A stretch of DNA of 64,000 nucleotides. Source: Streptacidiphilus fuscans. GTDB taxonomy: Bacteria > Actinomycetota > Actinomycetes > Streptomycetales > Streptomycetaceae. The position numbers and the translations under genes were made by a program. Below, one piece after another: positions 36,425-44,947 of the stretch (its first letter is position 1; each line of letters opens with the position of its first letter). Where the stretch lies: the NCBI RefSeq assembly GCF_015690355.1, contig NZ_JADPRT010000011.1:215961-279960 (forward strand), read 5' to 3'. The notes beneath the pieces are model-generated. The model saw only the letters and a program-made list of their open reading frames with translations, had not been told where the DNA came from and searched no databases.

Positions 36425-37448
36425 AGACGGTGCGGTCCCGGTGCAGCTCCATCCGCGTCGGGACGCCGGACGGCCAGGGGCGGGCGTCCGCGCCGTGGTA
36501 GCGGGGACAGCCCAGGGACCAGACCAGGTTGCCGCTCAGCATCAGCTCCCAGGCCGTCAGATACGCGTCCAGCTCGGGCGTCCCGAGCTCGCGCAGCGCG
36601 CGGGCGGAGGCGAGGAAGTCCTCCTCGGCCCCCGCGATCCGGACGCAGACCGCGTCCACGGCCTGCTGCAGCGGCAGGCCCTCCTGCTCGCACAGGACGG
36701 TGACGGCGTTCATGGGCTCGCCGCCGAAGTGCTCCTTGCGGAACGAGAGCAGGTCGTTGACCAGGATGGTGTGCCGGAAGCAGGCGTCGTGGAACTCCTC
36801 CCAGGCCGGTAGTGCCGCAGCCTGACGTGCCGTCAGGTCGAGGTCCAGGCCGAGTCCGTGCTCGATGGCCACGCCGACCAGGTCGATCGCCGAGTCCGCG
36901 CGCCGGACCGCCAGATAGGCGGCGTAGCCGTCGATCGCGGTAGCGGTCCCCGACTTGCCCGCGCCCGCCGTGATCACCTCGGAGAAGCCGCTGACGAACC
37001 GCGCCCAGACCTTCGGTGCCACGCCCTGCCGCGCCCGCGTCAGCGTCCGGGCGAGCAGCAGCAGCGGGGCGGACGAGGTGCTCGGCGCGGCGTCCCGCAG
37101 CACGGCCAGGTAGTCGTCCGCGCGCGCCCGCTCGACCGCCTCGTCGTCGGCCACGTCGTCCAGCAGGAACAGCGCGGAGGCGGCCACGCAGATGCCCACC
37201 AACCGCTCGGCGTCGGCGTCCGGCAGCACCCGGCACATCAGGCTGACGCCCTCGCACGGCCCGAACAGCCGCTCGCTGCCCGGCAGCTGGAGCCCGGACA
37301 GGGCCTGCCGGAACCACGCGTCGTGCTCCTGCCGCACCGCGTCGGCCCCCGGGTGCGTCCGGGAGGGGAGCAGCCGCCCGTGCGGGAGCATGAGGTCGAG
37401 CACGGGAGGCGTCACGGCCGTGACCGTCGGTGCCGTGGCTGAGCTCAT
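36417..37448 (-). CDS. Class I terpene synthase
   Basis: This 343-residue protein starts at the ATG at 37448 (AGGAG upstream). The metal-binding Asp-rich motif is LLDDVADDEAVE (DDxxD, near residues 96-102). The NSE triad is VNDLLSFRKEHFGGEP (NDxxSxxxE, near residues 229-237), and an RY pair (CPRYHG) lies near the C-terminus. These are the diagnostic elements of bacterial terpene cyclases, which ionise an isoprenyl diphosphate. Product and chain length (likely C15 or C20) cannot be read. No prenyl synthase, P450 or second cyclase flanks it, so it is a stand-alone cyclase. Confidence 0.88.
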   Translation of the reverse strand: MSSATAPTVTAVTPPVLDLMLPHGRLLPSRTHPGADAVRQEHDAWFRQALSGLQLPGSERLFGPCEGVSLMCRVLPDADAERLVGICVAASALFLLDDVADDEAVERARADDYLAVLRDAAPSTSSAPLLLLARTLTRARQGVAPKVWARFVSGFSEVITAGAGKSGTATAIDGYAAYLAVRRADSAIDLVGVAIEHGLGLDLDLTARQAAALPAWEEFHDACFRHTILVNDLLSFRKEHFGGEPMNAVTVLCEQEGLPLQQAVDAVCVRIAGAEEDFLASARALRELGTPELDAYLTAWELMLSGNLVWSLGCPRYHGADARPWPSGVPTRMELHRDRTVFS

Positions 37449-37561
37449 GCGTTTCTCTCCTCGCGGGCGCGGCGGCAGGGGTGTCCCCAACTCTCCCCGG
37501 CCCAACGACGCCGACCCGGCACCGGCACGCCGGTTGAGCTGCGCGGGTTAGCGGTCGTGGA

Positions 37562-38158
37562 TCACCAGCCCAGCGGCGGGGGCGGGGCGGTCAGGCGGTC
37601 CACCAGCTGGGAGAGCCGGTCCTTGACGCCGCGTCGCCGCCGTCGGGCGACCGGCTCCCCGGCGGCGGCGCTGACCAGGTGCTGGACCAGCTCGAACGAG
37701 GGTGTGGCAGGATCCGGACGGACCGTCAGCGCCTCGTGGGCCAGGCCGCGCAGCTCCGCGTCGTCGGCCTCCATGGCGAGCACCGTCGCGCCGATCCGGC
37801 GGGCGTCGTGGACGCGTTCCAGCAGGCCCTCGCCGGTCGCGTCCGGGGCGACGACGAAGACCGTCTCACCGCGCCGGGCCTGCTCCAGCCGGGACAGGGT
37901 CACCGAGAGGTGCGGCGGCGCGCCCGGCGGGACGCGGTGCCGCACCAGCGTCGGCGCGAGCCCCGGCAGGTCGGCGTAGGCGGCCTCGTCGGTGAGGTGG
38001 GCGGCCAGGTGCCACGGCTCCTCCTGCTCGGTGCCGACCAGCAGCAGCCCGCCCGGCGTCGCCCACTCGCGCAGCGCGCCGCCGAACCCGCGGGCCCGCT
38101 CCGGCCAGGCGGTGTCCGCAAGCAGTTCGCGCAGCATTGTGACCCTCACCGCATCCAT
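37562..38158 (-). CDS. Conserved hypothetical protein beside npdG
   Basis: The start is taken at the ATG at 38158 (MDAVRVTM); an ATG three codons earlier at 38167 is possible. About 198 residues, soluble: RARGFGGALREWATPGGLLL, LVRHRVPPGAPPHLSVTLSR, VFVVAPDATGEGLLERV, ATVLAMEADDAELRGLAHE, and FELVQHLVSAAAGEPVARR. The central part suggests a SIS-like or Rossmann-like alpha/beta fold, but I cannot name it. It is divergent from npdG with 47 bases between starts; I recall a similar pair in other streptomycetes. Confidence 0.72.
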   Translation of the reverse strand: MDAVRVTMLRELLADTAWPERARGFGGALREWATPGGLLLVGTEQEEPWHLAAHLTDEAAYADLPGLAPTLVRHRVPPGAPPHLSVTLSRLEQARRGETVFVVAPDATGEGLLERVHDARRIGATVLAMEADDAELRGLAHEALTVRPDPATPSFELVQHLVSAAAGEPVARRRRRGVKDRLSQLVDRLTAPPPPLGW

Positions 38159-38205
38159 GGCAGCCATGCTCCCGTACCGCGGGGACGGAATGGGAGGATC
38201 TGGCC

Positions 38206-38949
38206 ATGAGTACATCTGATGCCGCGTCCGGTGACGCCACCTCCGCGACCCCTGCTACGGCCCCCGCTTCCGCCCCGGCCCGGTCGCCGTTCGACCTGCC
38301 GGACGTGTCCGGCCTCGTCGTCGGCGTGCTGGGCGGCACGGGTCCGCAGGGACGCGGCCTGGCGTACCGGCTGGCCAAGGCGGGCCAGCGGGTGCTGATC
38401 GGTTCGCGCAGCGCGGAGCGCGCCGCGGGCGTCGCCGCCGATCTGGGCCACGGCGTCGAGGGCGCGGACAACGCCTCCGTGGCGGCCCGCTCGGACGTGG
38501 TGATCGTCGCGGTGCCGTGGGAGGGCCACGGCGAGCTGCTGGCCTCGCTGCGCGCGGAGCTGGCGGGCAAGATCGTCGTCGACTGCGTCAACCCGCTGGG
38601 CTTCGACAAGCAGGGCGCCTACGCGCTCAAGCCGGAGGAGGGCAGTGCCGCGCAGCAGGCCGCCGCGCTGCTGCCGGACTCGCGGGTGACGGCCGCCTTC
38701 CACCACCTGTCGGCGGTGCTGCTGGAGGACCGCGAGGTCGAGGAGATCGACATCGACGTGCTGGTGCTGGGCGAGGAGCGGGCTGCCACGGACGTGGTGC
38801 AGGCGCTGGCCGACCGGATCCCCGGCATGCGCGGCGTCTTCGCGGGCCGGCTGCGCAACGCCCACCAGGTCGAGTCGCTGGTGGCCAACCTGATCTCGGT
38901 CAACCGCCGCTACAAGGCGCACGCGGGCCTGCGGATCACCGACGTGTGA
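38206..38949 (+). CDS. npdG: F420:NADPH oxidoreductase (NpdG)
   Basis: This 247-residue protein has a Ser/Thr/Ala-rich 33-residue tail before VVGVLGGTGPQGRGLAYRLA (NADP-binding GGTGPQG), LIGSRSAERAA, VVIVAVPWEGH, VVDCVNPLGFDK, and TAAFHHLSAVLLED. The end LRNAHQVESLVANLISVNRR is also typical of NpdG/Fno. It transfers hydride between NADPH and coenzyme F420, supplying reduced F420 to F420-dependent enzymes. The N-terminal tail is longer than in archaeal Fno. Confidence 0.93.
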   Translation: MSTSDAASGDATSATPATAPASAPARSPFDLPDVSGLVVGVLGGTGPQGRGLAYRLAKAGQRVLIGSRSAERAAGVAADLGHGVEGADNASVAARSDVVIVAVPWEGHGELLASLRAELAGKIVVDCVNPLGFDKQGAYALKPEEGSAAQQAAALLPDSRVTAAFHHLSAVLLEDREVEEIDIDVLVLGEERAATDVVQALADRIPGMRGVFAGRLRNAHQVESLVANLISVNRRYKAHAGLRITDV

Positions 38950-39048
38950 GGCTGCCGTGCACCCCGGCAACGGGGGAGCGGTCCGGACGGGGGAGAATGG
39001 TCCCGTCCGGACCGTTCCCGTCTGCTGCACACCGCTGGAGTTCCCCCG

Positions 39049-39210
39049 ATGCCCCGCTTCGCGCTCTTCGCCTTCGTTCTCGCCGTGCTGGCCCTGGCCG
39101 CTGCGGTGGTGTCGGTGCTGGCGCAGTTCTGGCTCGGGCTGGCCTTCGTGCTGCTGGCCGGCGTCGCCAGCAACGTCGGCTGGGTGCAGTGGAAGCGCGC
39201 CCGCGCCTGA
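39049..39210 (+). CDS. Small membrane protein (53 aa)
   Basis: ATG at 39049, with GGAG eight bases upstream. The product MPRFALFAFVLAVLALAAAV and onward has two closely spaced hydrophobic stretches, ending in a basic QWKRARA. Two short helices with a positive cytoplasmic end are likely. No family recognised; codon use is strongly actinobacterial. Confidence 0.65.
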   Translation: MPRFALFAFVLAVLALAAAVVSVLAQFWLGLAFVLLAGVASNVGWVQWKRARA

Positions 39211-39260
39211 TCGGGAGCGGCCGCGCGCAGATCCCTGGGTCCGTCAGATCCTCAGTTCCG

Positions 39261-40049
39261 TCAGATCCCCAGGTTCAGGTGGATGATCTGGAACAGGCCC
39301 ATGCCGTCGCTGGCGAAGTACAGCGTGCTGCCGAACCAGCTGAGGATCGTGCTGAGCACCTCGCCGAAGAACCAGCTGTTGATCTTCTGGTTCCACAGCA
39401 GCATAAAGACGATGATCATGCCGTAGGGCGCGATGTTCGCCAGTGAACGGCGGGTCTCGTAGGAGAGCCAGGGCTCGATGATCCCGTACCCGTCCAGGCC
39501 GGGAACGGGCAGCAGGTTGATGATGGACGCCATCAGCTGAAGCATCGCCAGATAGCCCAGCGCCGCGAAGAAGTCGTGGTGCGCCGACGGGTACCCGACG
39601 GCTCCCACGATCAAAAGCAGGGCCAGCGCGAAGACCACGTTGCTGAGCGGGCCCGCCGCCGAGATCAGGCTGTTCTTCGCCTTGCTGCGGATCTTGCTGC
39701 GGTCGATGAAGACCGCGCCGCCCGGCAGTGCGATGCCGCCCAGGATGATGAAGATCAGCGGCATCACGAAGCTGTAGACGGGATGCGTGTACTTGAGCGG
39801 GTTCAGCGTCAGGTAGCCCTTGGCGCCGACGCTGATGTCACCGCCGTGCAGCGCGGCGCGCGCGTGCCCGTACTCGTGCAGGCAGAGCGAGATCAGCCAG
39901 CCCGCGCAGACGAAGAGGAAGACCCCGACGCGGGAGTTGCCCCAGTCCGTCCAGAGGGCACCGCCTGCGGCGGCGAAGACGGCGAGCAGCACCCAGAAGA
40001 CGACGCTGATCCGTCGTTCCGAGTGCTGGTGGCTGGCGAACGAGCTCAT
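39261..40049 (-). CDS. Site-2 protease family (M50) membrane metalloprotease
   Basis: This 262-residue protein starts at the ATG at 40049. The zinc motif HEYGHAR is in the third membrane segment region (about residue 60) and the third ligand is in NLLPVPGLDGYGI (NPDG-like). About six hydrophobic segments are present, and no PDZ or CBS domain. Such short M50 proteins are intramembrane proteases of unknown substrate. The loop INSWFFGEVLST follows. It is read towards the small membrane protein gene. Confidence 0.9.
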   Translation of the reverse strand: MSSFASHQHSERRISVVFWVLLAVFAAAGGALWTDWGNSRVGVFLFVCAGWLISLCLHEYGHARAALHGGDISVGAKGYLTLNPLKYTHPVYSFVMPLIFIILGGIALPGGAVFIDRSKIRSKAKNSLISAAGPLSNVVFALALLLIVGAVGYPSAHHDFFAALGYLAMLQLMASIINLLPVPGLDGYGIIEPWLSYETRRSLANIAPYGMIIVFMLLWNQKINSWFFGEVLSTILSWFGSTLYFASDGMGLFQIIHLNLGI

Positions 40050-40191
40050 GGGGTGACAGGGCTCCGGTCGGAAGGTCGACGATGACGGCACGGAGTGCCG
40101 ATGATGCCCGGTCGGCGGCCCGAACGCCAGGCCCGCCAGGTCCGGCGGCGAGCTCACCGCCGGACCTGCCGGGCCCTTGCCGCTGTCTGTG

Positions 40192-41061
40192 TCAGTGGAA
40201 GCTGTGCTCCTCGGCGGGGAAGGTCGCCGCGCGCACGTCGTCCACGTACTCACGCGCGGCCCGGCCCAGCTCCGCGCGGAGGTTGGCGTACTGCTTGACG
40301 AAGCGCGGCACGTGGCCGTCCGTCATGCCGGCCATGTCCGTCCAGACCAGCACCTGCGCGTCGCAGCCGACGCCCGCGCCGATGCCGACGGTCGGGACGT
40401 GCAGCTCCTTGGTGACCTGCGCGGCCAGCTCGGCCGGCACCGCCTCCAGCACGACCGAGAACGCCCCGGCCGCCTGCACCGTCTTGGCGTCGCGCAGCAA
40501 CTGGTGCGACGCCTCGTCGCCGCGGCCCTGGACGGGGTAGCCGCCGAGCGCGTGCACGGACTGCGGGGTCAGGCCCAGGTGTGCCATCACCGGGACGCCG
40601 GCCTGCACCAGCAGCTCGATGGCGGGCGCCGAGCGCTCCCCGCCCTCCAGCTTGACCGCGTGGACGCCGGACTCCTTCATCAGCCGGACGGCGCTGCGCA
40701 GCGCCTGGGCCGGCGACTCCTGGTAGCTCCCGAACGGAAGGTCGGCGACGACCATGGCGCGCTTGGTCCCGCGGACGACCGCGGCGGAGAGGATCGCGAT
40801 CTCGTCCATGGTGACCGGCACGGTGGTGTCGTAGCCGAGGTGGCAGTTGCCCATCGAATCGCCGACGAGCAGCACCGGCACGCCGGACTCGTCGAAGACG
40901 CCGGCGGTCAGCGCGTCGTAGGCGGTGAGCATGGCCCAGCGCTCACCCCGGGTCTTGGCGGCGGCCAGGTCCCTGACGGTCACCCGGCGGTTGGTGACCC
41001 CGCCGTACAGGGAAGCGGTGCCGGAGGCTTTCTGGGCAGGCGGAAGCGAACCGTTCTGCAT
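40192..41061 (-). CDS. panB: 3-methyl-2-oxobutanoate hydroxymethyltransferase
   Basis: This 289-residue protein starts at the ATG at 41061 with AGGAG upstream. The conserved PanB blocks are all present: MLTAYDALTAGVFDESGV, VGDSMGNCHLGYDTTVPV, FGSYQESPAQAL, GVHAVKLEGGE, HLGLTPQSVHALGGY, VVLEAVPAELA and GIGAGVGCDAQVLVWTDM. It adds a hydroxymethyl group to 2-oxoisovalerate, the first committed step of pantothenate (and CoA) synthesis. No panC or panD is next to it. Confidence 0.96.
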   Translation of the reverse strand: MQNGSLPPAQKASGTASLYGGVTNRRVTVRDLAAAKTRGERWAMLTAYDALTAGVFDESGVPVLLVGDSMGNCHLGYDTTVPVTMDEIAILSAAVVRGTKRAMVVADLPFGSYQESPAQALRSAVRLMKESGVHAVKLEGGERSAPAIELLVQAGVPVMAHLGLTPQSVHALGGYPVQGRGDEASHQLLRDAKTVQAAGAFSVVLEAVPAELAAQVTKELHVPTVGIGAGVGCDAQVLVWTDMAGMTDGHVPRFVKQYANLRAELGRAAREYVDDVRAATFPAEEHSFH

Positions 41062-41331
41062 GGTCTGTCTCCTGTGTCGTGGTCTCGTGGCGCCGTGCGG
41101 CGTCCCCGGATCACGTCCATGCTGACACGTCGTCGTGAAGGACGGGAAGGGGAGCGACCGGCCGTCCCGAGTCGTGTCGGTCACGCTCCCGGCAACGGCT
41201 CGGCCGCCGCTCGCCCGGCACTGGTCTGTCGCTGGTCCATCGCTCGCCCGCTGCTCGCCCGGCGCTCGGCTGGGGGTCGCTCGACGGTCGTAGGCCGCGG
41301 GTCCTGTGCTCGCTCATTCTTTCGGGCGATG

Positions 41332-41362
41332 TTTTCGATACGAGACGGTCTCGTATCGAAAA
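41332..41362. promoter_or_regulatory. 31-bp near-perfect palindromic operator
   Basis: Arms ttttcgatacgagac (41332-41346) and gtctcgtatcgaaaa (41348-41362) are perfectly complementary around a single g. A -10-like TACGCT (41368-41373) lies next and the EmrB-type gene starts at 41381. The palindrome thus overlaps the promoter -35/spacer region and is a strong TetR-family operator, probably bound by the TetR encoded at 43099. Confidence 0.75.
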
Positions 41363-41380
41363 GCAGCTACGCTGACTGCC

Positions 41381-43102
41381 ATGACGACCACCACCGCTGC
41401 TGCCGCCGCGCCGCCCCGGGTGCCCGAGGCCGTGCACCGGCGTCGTTGGCTGATCCTGACCGTCCTGGTCTTCGCCCTCCTCGTTGTCGTGCTCGACAAC
41501 TCGATCCTCAACGTGGCGATGAAGACCATCGCCACACCAGCTCCGGTGGGCATCGGCGCCACCCAGAGCCAGCTGGAGTGGGCGATCAACTCCTACACGC
41601 TGGTCTTCGTCGGCCTGCTCTTCACGGCAGGCCTGCTCGGCGACCGGCTGGGGCGCAAGAAGGTGCTGCTCTTCGGCATGGTCGTGTTCGGGGCGGGGTC
41701 GCTGCTCTGCTCGATGGCCTCCAACCCGGCCGAGCTGATCGGCTTCCGGGCCGCGATGGGCTTCGGCGGCGCCTTCGTGCTGCCCGCCACCCTGGCGATC
41801 ATCATGAACGTCTTCGAGCGCGAGGAGCACCCGCGCGCCATCGGCATCTGGTCCGGAGCGGTCGGCCTGGCCATCGCCATCGGCCCGATCGCGGGCGGTC
41901 TGCTGCTGGCCCACTTCTGGTGGGGCTCGGTCTTCCTGGTCAACGTCCCGATCGTGATCGTGGCGCTGATCGGCATGGTCCTGCTGGTCCCGGACTCCAA
42001 GGACCCCAAGCCCGGCAGGCTCGACCCGCTGGGCGTGCTGCTCTCCATGGCCGGCCTGGTCGCGCTGATCTACGGCATCATCAAGGGCGGCCAGGACGCC
42101 GACTTCACCGCGCCGGAGAGCTGGCTGCCGATGGCCGCCGGCGTGCTGGTGCTGGTCGGCTTCGTGGTGTACCAGCGGCGGGCCAAGCACCCGGTGCTCA
42201 CCATCTCCTGGTTCCGCAACCGGCACTTCTCCGCCTCGGTGGTCGCCATCGGCCTGGCCTTCTTCGCGCTGATGGGCGTCACCTTCTTCGGCGTCTTCTA
42301 CATACAGAGCGTGCGCGGCTTCAGCCCGCTGCAGGCGGGTCTGCTGCTCCTGCCGCTTGCGGTGGCGCAGCTGATCTTCTCTCCCCGGGCGCGGTTCGTG
42401 GTGGACCGGTTCGGCGTCAAGGCCACGGTGGCTCTCGGCCAGGCCCTGATAGCCGTCGCCTTCGTCGGATTCCTGCTGCTGGGTCGGAGCACGGGCATCT
42501 GGGTGCTGGAGGTCATCTCCTTCGTCCAGGGCACGGGCATGGCCCTGGTGATGCCGCCCGCGTCGGTCACGGTCATGGCCAGCCTGCCGCGCGAGAAGGC
42601 GGGCTCGGGCTCCGCGGTCAACAACACCTTCCGCCAGGTCGGCGGCTCGCTCGGGGTGGCGGTGTTGGGTGCCTTGCTCTCCACCACCTACCGCAGCGGT
42701 ATCGGTGACCACCTGAACCACCTGTCGCCCGCGCTCCGCGGCCCGGCGGGCGAGTCGATCGAGGGCACCCTGGGTGTCGCCGAGAAGCTGGGTCCGGCGG
42801 GGGCCGGCCTGGTCGACCCGGCCAAGGACGCGTTCATCCACGCCATGCACGTCACCGCCTCGGGCGCGGCGCTGGCGGCGCTGCTGGGCCTGGTCGTGGC
42901 CGTGGCGTTCCTGCCCGGCAAGAGTGCCTCCTACGGCGGTGCGATGGCCCCCGCGCCGCGCGCCTCGGCGGAGGGGGACGCGAGCGAGGGGCACGCTGCG
43001 GAGGGCGACGCTGCGGTGGGCGACCCAGCCGAGTCGGAGTCGGAGTCGGAGTCCGAGTCCGCGTCCGCGGCTGAGGTCGCGAGCCGGATGCAGGCCGAGT
43101 GA
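41381..43102 (+). CDS. EmrB/QacA-type 14-helix MFS drug efflux transporter
   Basis: This 573-residue protein starts at the ATG at 41381, without a Shine-Dalgarno sequence; the -10 TACGCT is only seven bases away, so the mRNA is probably leaderless. DNSILNVAMKTIA, GRLGRKK-like GDRLGRKKVLLFG, GFGGAFVLPATLAIIMNVF and GSVFLVNVP are typical DHA2-family blocks. The C-terminus has a repeated Ser-Glu stretch (AESESESESESAS). It probably exports a toxic compound. The TetR gene overlaps its stop. Confidence 0.92.
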   Translation: MTTTTAAAAAPPRVPEAVHRRRWLILTVLVFALLVVVLDNSILNVAMKTIATPAPVGIGATQSQLEWAINSYTLVFVGLLFTAGLLGDRLGRKKVLLFGMVVFGAGSLLCSMASNPAELIGFRAAMGFGGAFVLPATLAIIMNVFEREEHPRAIGIWSGAVGLAIAIGPIAGGLLLAHFWWGSVFLVNVPIVIVALIGMVLLVPDSKDPKPGRLDPLGVLLSMAGLVALIYGIIKGGQDADFTAPESWLPMAAGVLVLVGFVVYQRRAKHPVLTISWFRNRHFSASVVAIGLAFFALMGVTFFGVFYIQSVRGFSPLQAGLLLLPLAVAQLIFSPRARFVVDRFGVKATVALGQALIAVAFVGFLLLGRSTGIWVLEVISFVQGTGMALVMPPASVTVMASLPREKAGSGSAVNNTFRQVGGSLGVAVLGALLSTTYRSGIGDHLNHLSPALRGPAGESIEGTLGVAEKLGPAGAGLVDPAKDAFIHAMHVTASGAALAALLGLVVAVAFLPGKSASYGGAMAPAPRASAEGDASEGHAAEGDAAVGDPAESESESESESASAAEVASRMQAE

Positions 43103-43881
43103 GCGGGCCGGTGCGGGAGGATGGGAGGGTGAAGAGCAGCGCTGTCGACAGCCAGTTCGAGCAGATGATCGGCCGGGAGATCGGCGGACGGGCGACCACC
43201 CCGGCCAGATCCACCGCACCGGGAGCCGAGCCGGCCGACTGCCCAGCTCCCGCGCGTCGCGGGCGGCCCCGCACCGAGGGGGTCGAGGACTCGATCGTGG
43301 AGGGCATGCTGCGACTGATGGCCCGGGGCACCAGCCTGGCCGGCATGACCATCGAGGCCATCGCCGCCGAGGCCAAGGTGGGCAAGTCCACCATCTACCG
43401 TCGCTGGCCGGACCGTGAGGCGCTGCTGCTGCACCTGCTGACGGAGCTCGACGCGGAGGCCGGGCCGCTCTACTGCGAGCGGGGCACCCTGCGGGAGACG
43501 CTGATCTCCGTGGTGGAGTCGATCCGGCGGATGGGCGTCACGCGCCGGTCCGGCACCAGCCTGGCCCTGGTCGCCGCCGAGATCCGGGCCATCCCCGCGC
43601 TCTACGAGAAGTACAGCAAGGTGGTCATCGAGCCGCGCCGCGAGGCCCTGCGCTCGCTGATCCTCGACGCCCAGCTGCGCGGCGAACTCCGCGGTGACCT
43701 CCCGCCGGATCTGATGGCCGAGCTGATCGTGGGTCCGATGCTCTCGCTGACCGTGCTCCACCCCGAGTCACCGCTGCGCCTTGAGGACTCGGAGCTGTCC
43801 AGCACGATCGTCGACGCGGTGCTGACGGGCGTCGGCGTGAAGGCTCCTCAGGAAGCACTTACCTCCACCAAGGGAACCTGA
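43099..43881 (+). CDS. TetR family regulator of the MFS gene
   Basis: The start at a GTG at 43099 overlaps the MFS stop as GTGA, implying coupling; a GTG at 43129 is also possible. The 260-residue protein has an unusual 50-residue Ala/Pro-rich lead, then the HTH: VEGMLRLMARGTSLAGMTIE, AIAAEAKVGKSTIYRRW, DREALLLHLLTELD. The TetR C-terminal domain has VAAEIRAIPALYEKYSKVVI. It is probably the repressor of the efflux pump, acting at the 31-bp palindrome upstream. Confidence 0.88.
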   Translation: MSGPVREDGRVKSSAVDSQFEQMIGREIGGRATTPARSTAPGAEPADCPAPARRGRPRTEGVEDSIVEGMLRLMARGTSLAGMTIEAIAAEAKVGKSTIYRRWPDREALLLHLLTELDAEAGPLYCERGTLRETLISVVESIRRMGVTRRSGTSLALVAAEIRAIPALYEKYSKVVIEPRREALRSLILDAQLRGELRGDLPPDLMAELIVGPMLSLTVLHPESPLRLEDSELSSTIVDAVLTGVGVKAPQEALTSTKGT

Positions 43882-43952
43882 TTGCGATTGTCGGCGTCTC
43901 CTCACCCATAGGCTGAACCGCAGCAAACCGGCTAAAAGGTGAGGAACAACGC

Positions 43953-44927
43953 ATGGCTTTCGTCGGCAAGGACCTCCACTGGCGCGGACGTGACGGCAAG
44001 GGCCGTTCGACCTGGCGCCGGGGCTGGGTCGTCGGCGTGCTGGCCCTGCTGGTCGCCTGCGTGCTGGCCTTCCACCGGCAGATCCCGGACCAGCTCGGCA
44101 ACTTCGGCAGCCTGACCGAGACCTTCCTGCCGTGGGTCGGGCTGGCAATCCCGGTGCTGCTGCTGGTCGCGCTGCTGCGCCGCTCGGCGACCGCGCTGGC
44201 GGCGCTGCTCGCGCCCACGCTGGTCTGGCTGCTGCTCTTCGGCGCGCTGCTGACCGACAAGAGCGGCGGCTCCTACGACTTCACCGCCGTCCAGCACAAC
44301 ATCGACGCGTCCAACACCCAGGTGGTCAGCACCATGGACACGCTGATGCAGGCCAAGCCGGACGTCATCTCGCTGGAAGAGATCACCTCCGCCCAACTCC
44401 CGACGATCGAGCAGACGTTGGGCGGCAGCTACCCGCACCACGCGGTCGAGGGCACGGTCGGGCTCTGGTCGAAGTACCCGCTGACGGACATCAAGCCCGT
44501 CGACATCAAGATCGGCTGGATCCGCGCGCTCCGGGCCACCGTGCAGACCCCGCAGGGCCCGCTCGCCGTCTACGTGGCCCACATGCCGTCGGTCCGCGTC
44601 AACTTCGACAACGGTTTCACCGCCAACCAGCGCGACCACAGCGCCGAGGCGCTGGGCGAGGCGGTGAGCGCGGAGCCGCTGAAGAAGGTGCTGCTGCTCG
44701 GCGACATGAACGGCACCATGAACGACCGCGCGCTGGCCCCGGTCACCATGCAGCTCCAGTCCGCGCAGGGGAGTGCGGGTGCGGGCTTCGGCTTCAGCTG
44801 GCCGTCCCAGTTCCCGATGGCCCGGATCGACCAGATCATGTCCCGGGGCATCACGCCCACCTCGGCCTGGGTCCTGCCCCGGACGGGCAGCGACCACCGC
44901 CCGATCGCCGCGCACTTCGAGCTGTAG
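43953..44927 (+). CDS. Membrane-anchored endonuclease/exonuclease/phosphatase (EEP) family protein
   Basis: This 324-residue protein has three N-terminal membrane segments (GVLALLVACVLAFH; FLPWVGLAIPVLLLVALL; TALAALLAPTLVWLLLFGAL) and then an extracytoplasmic EEP domain. Its motifs are QHNIDASN, ISLEEIT, YVAHMPSVR, LLGDMNGTMND and the catalytic TGSDHRPIAAHF. EEP enzymes are metal-dependent nucleases or phosphodiesterases; the topology places the active site outside the membrane. The substrate is unknown. Confidence 0.9.
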   Translation: MAFVGKDLHWRGRDGKGRSTWRRGWVVGVLALLVACVLAFHRQIPDQLGNFGSLTETFLPWVGLAIPVLLLVALLRRSATALAALLAPTLVWLLLFGALLTDKSGGSYDFTAVQHNIDASNTQVVSTMDTLMQAKPDVISLEEITSAQLPTIEQTLGGSYPHHAVEGTVGLWSKYPLTDIKPVDIKIGWIRALRATVQTPQGPLAVYVAHMPSVRVNFDNGFTANQRDHSAEALGEAVSAEPLKKVLLLGDMNGTMNDRALAPVTMQLQSAQGSAGAGFGFSWPSQFPMARIDQIMSRGITPTSAWVLPRTGSDHRPIAAHFEL

Positions 44928-44947
44928 TCCCCGAGGCGACGGGCGCC

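Noticed and set aside
41111..43219. 702-residue minus-strand frame over the EmrB-type gene
   Set aside because: Gln/His/Arg-rich antisense shadow; the MFS reading has all expected motifs.
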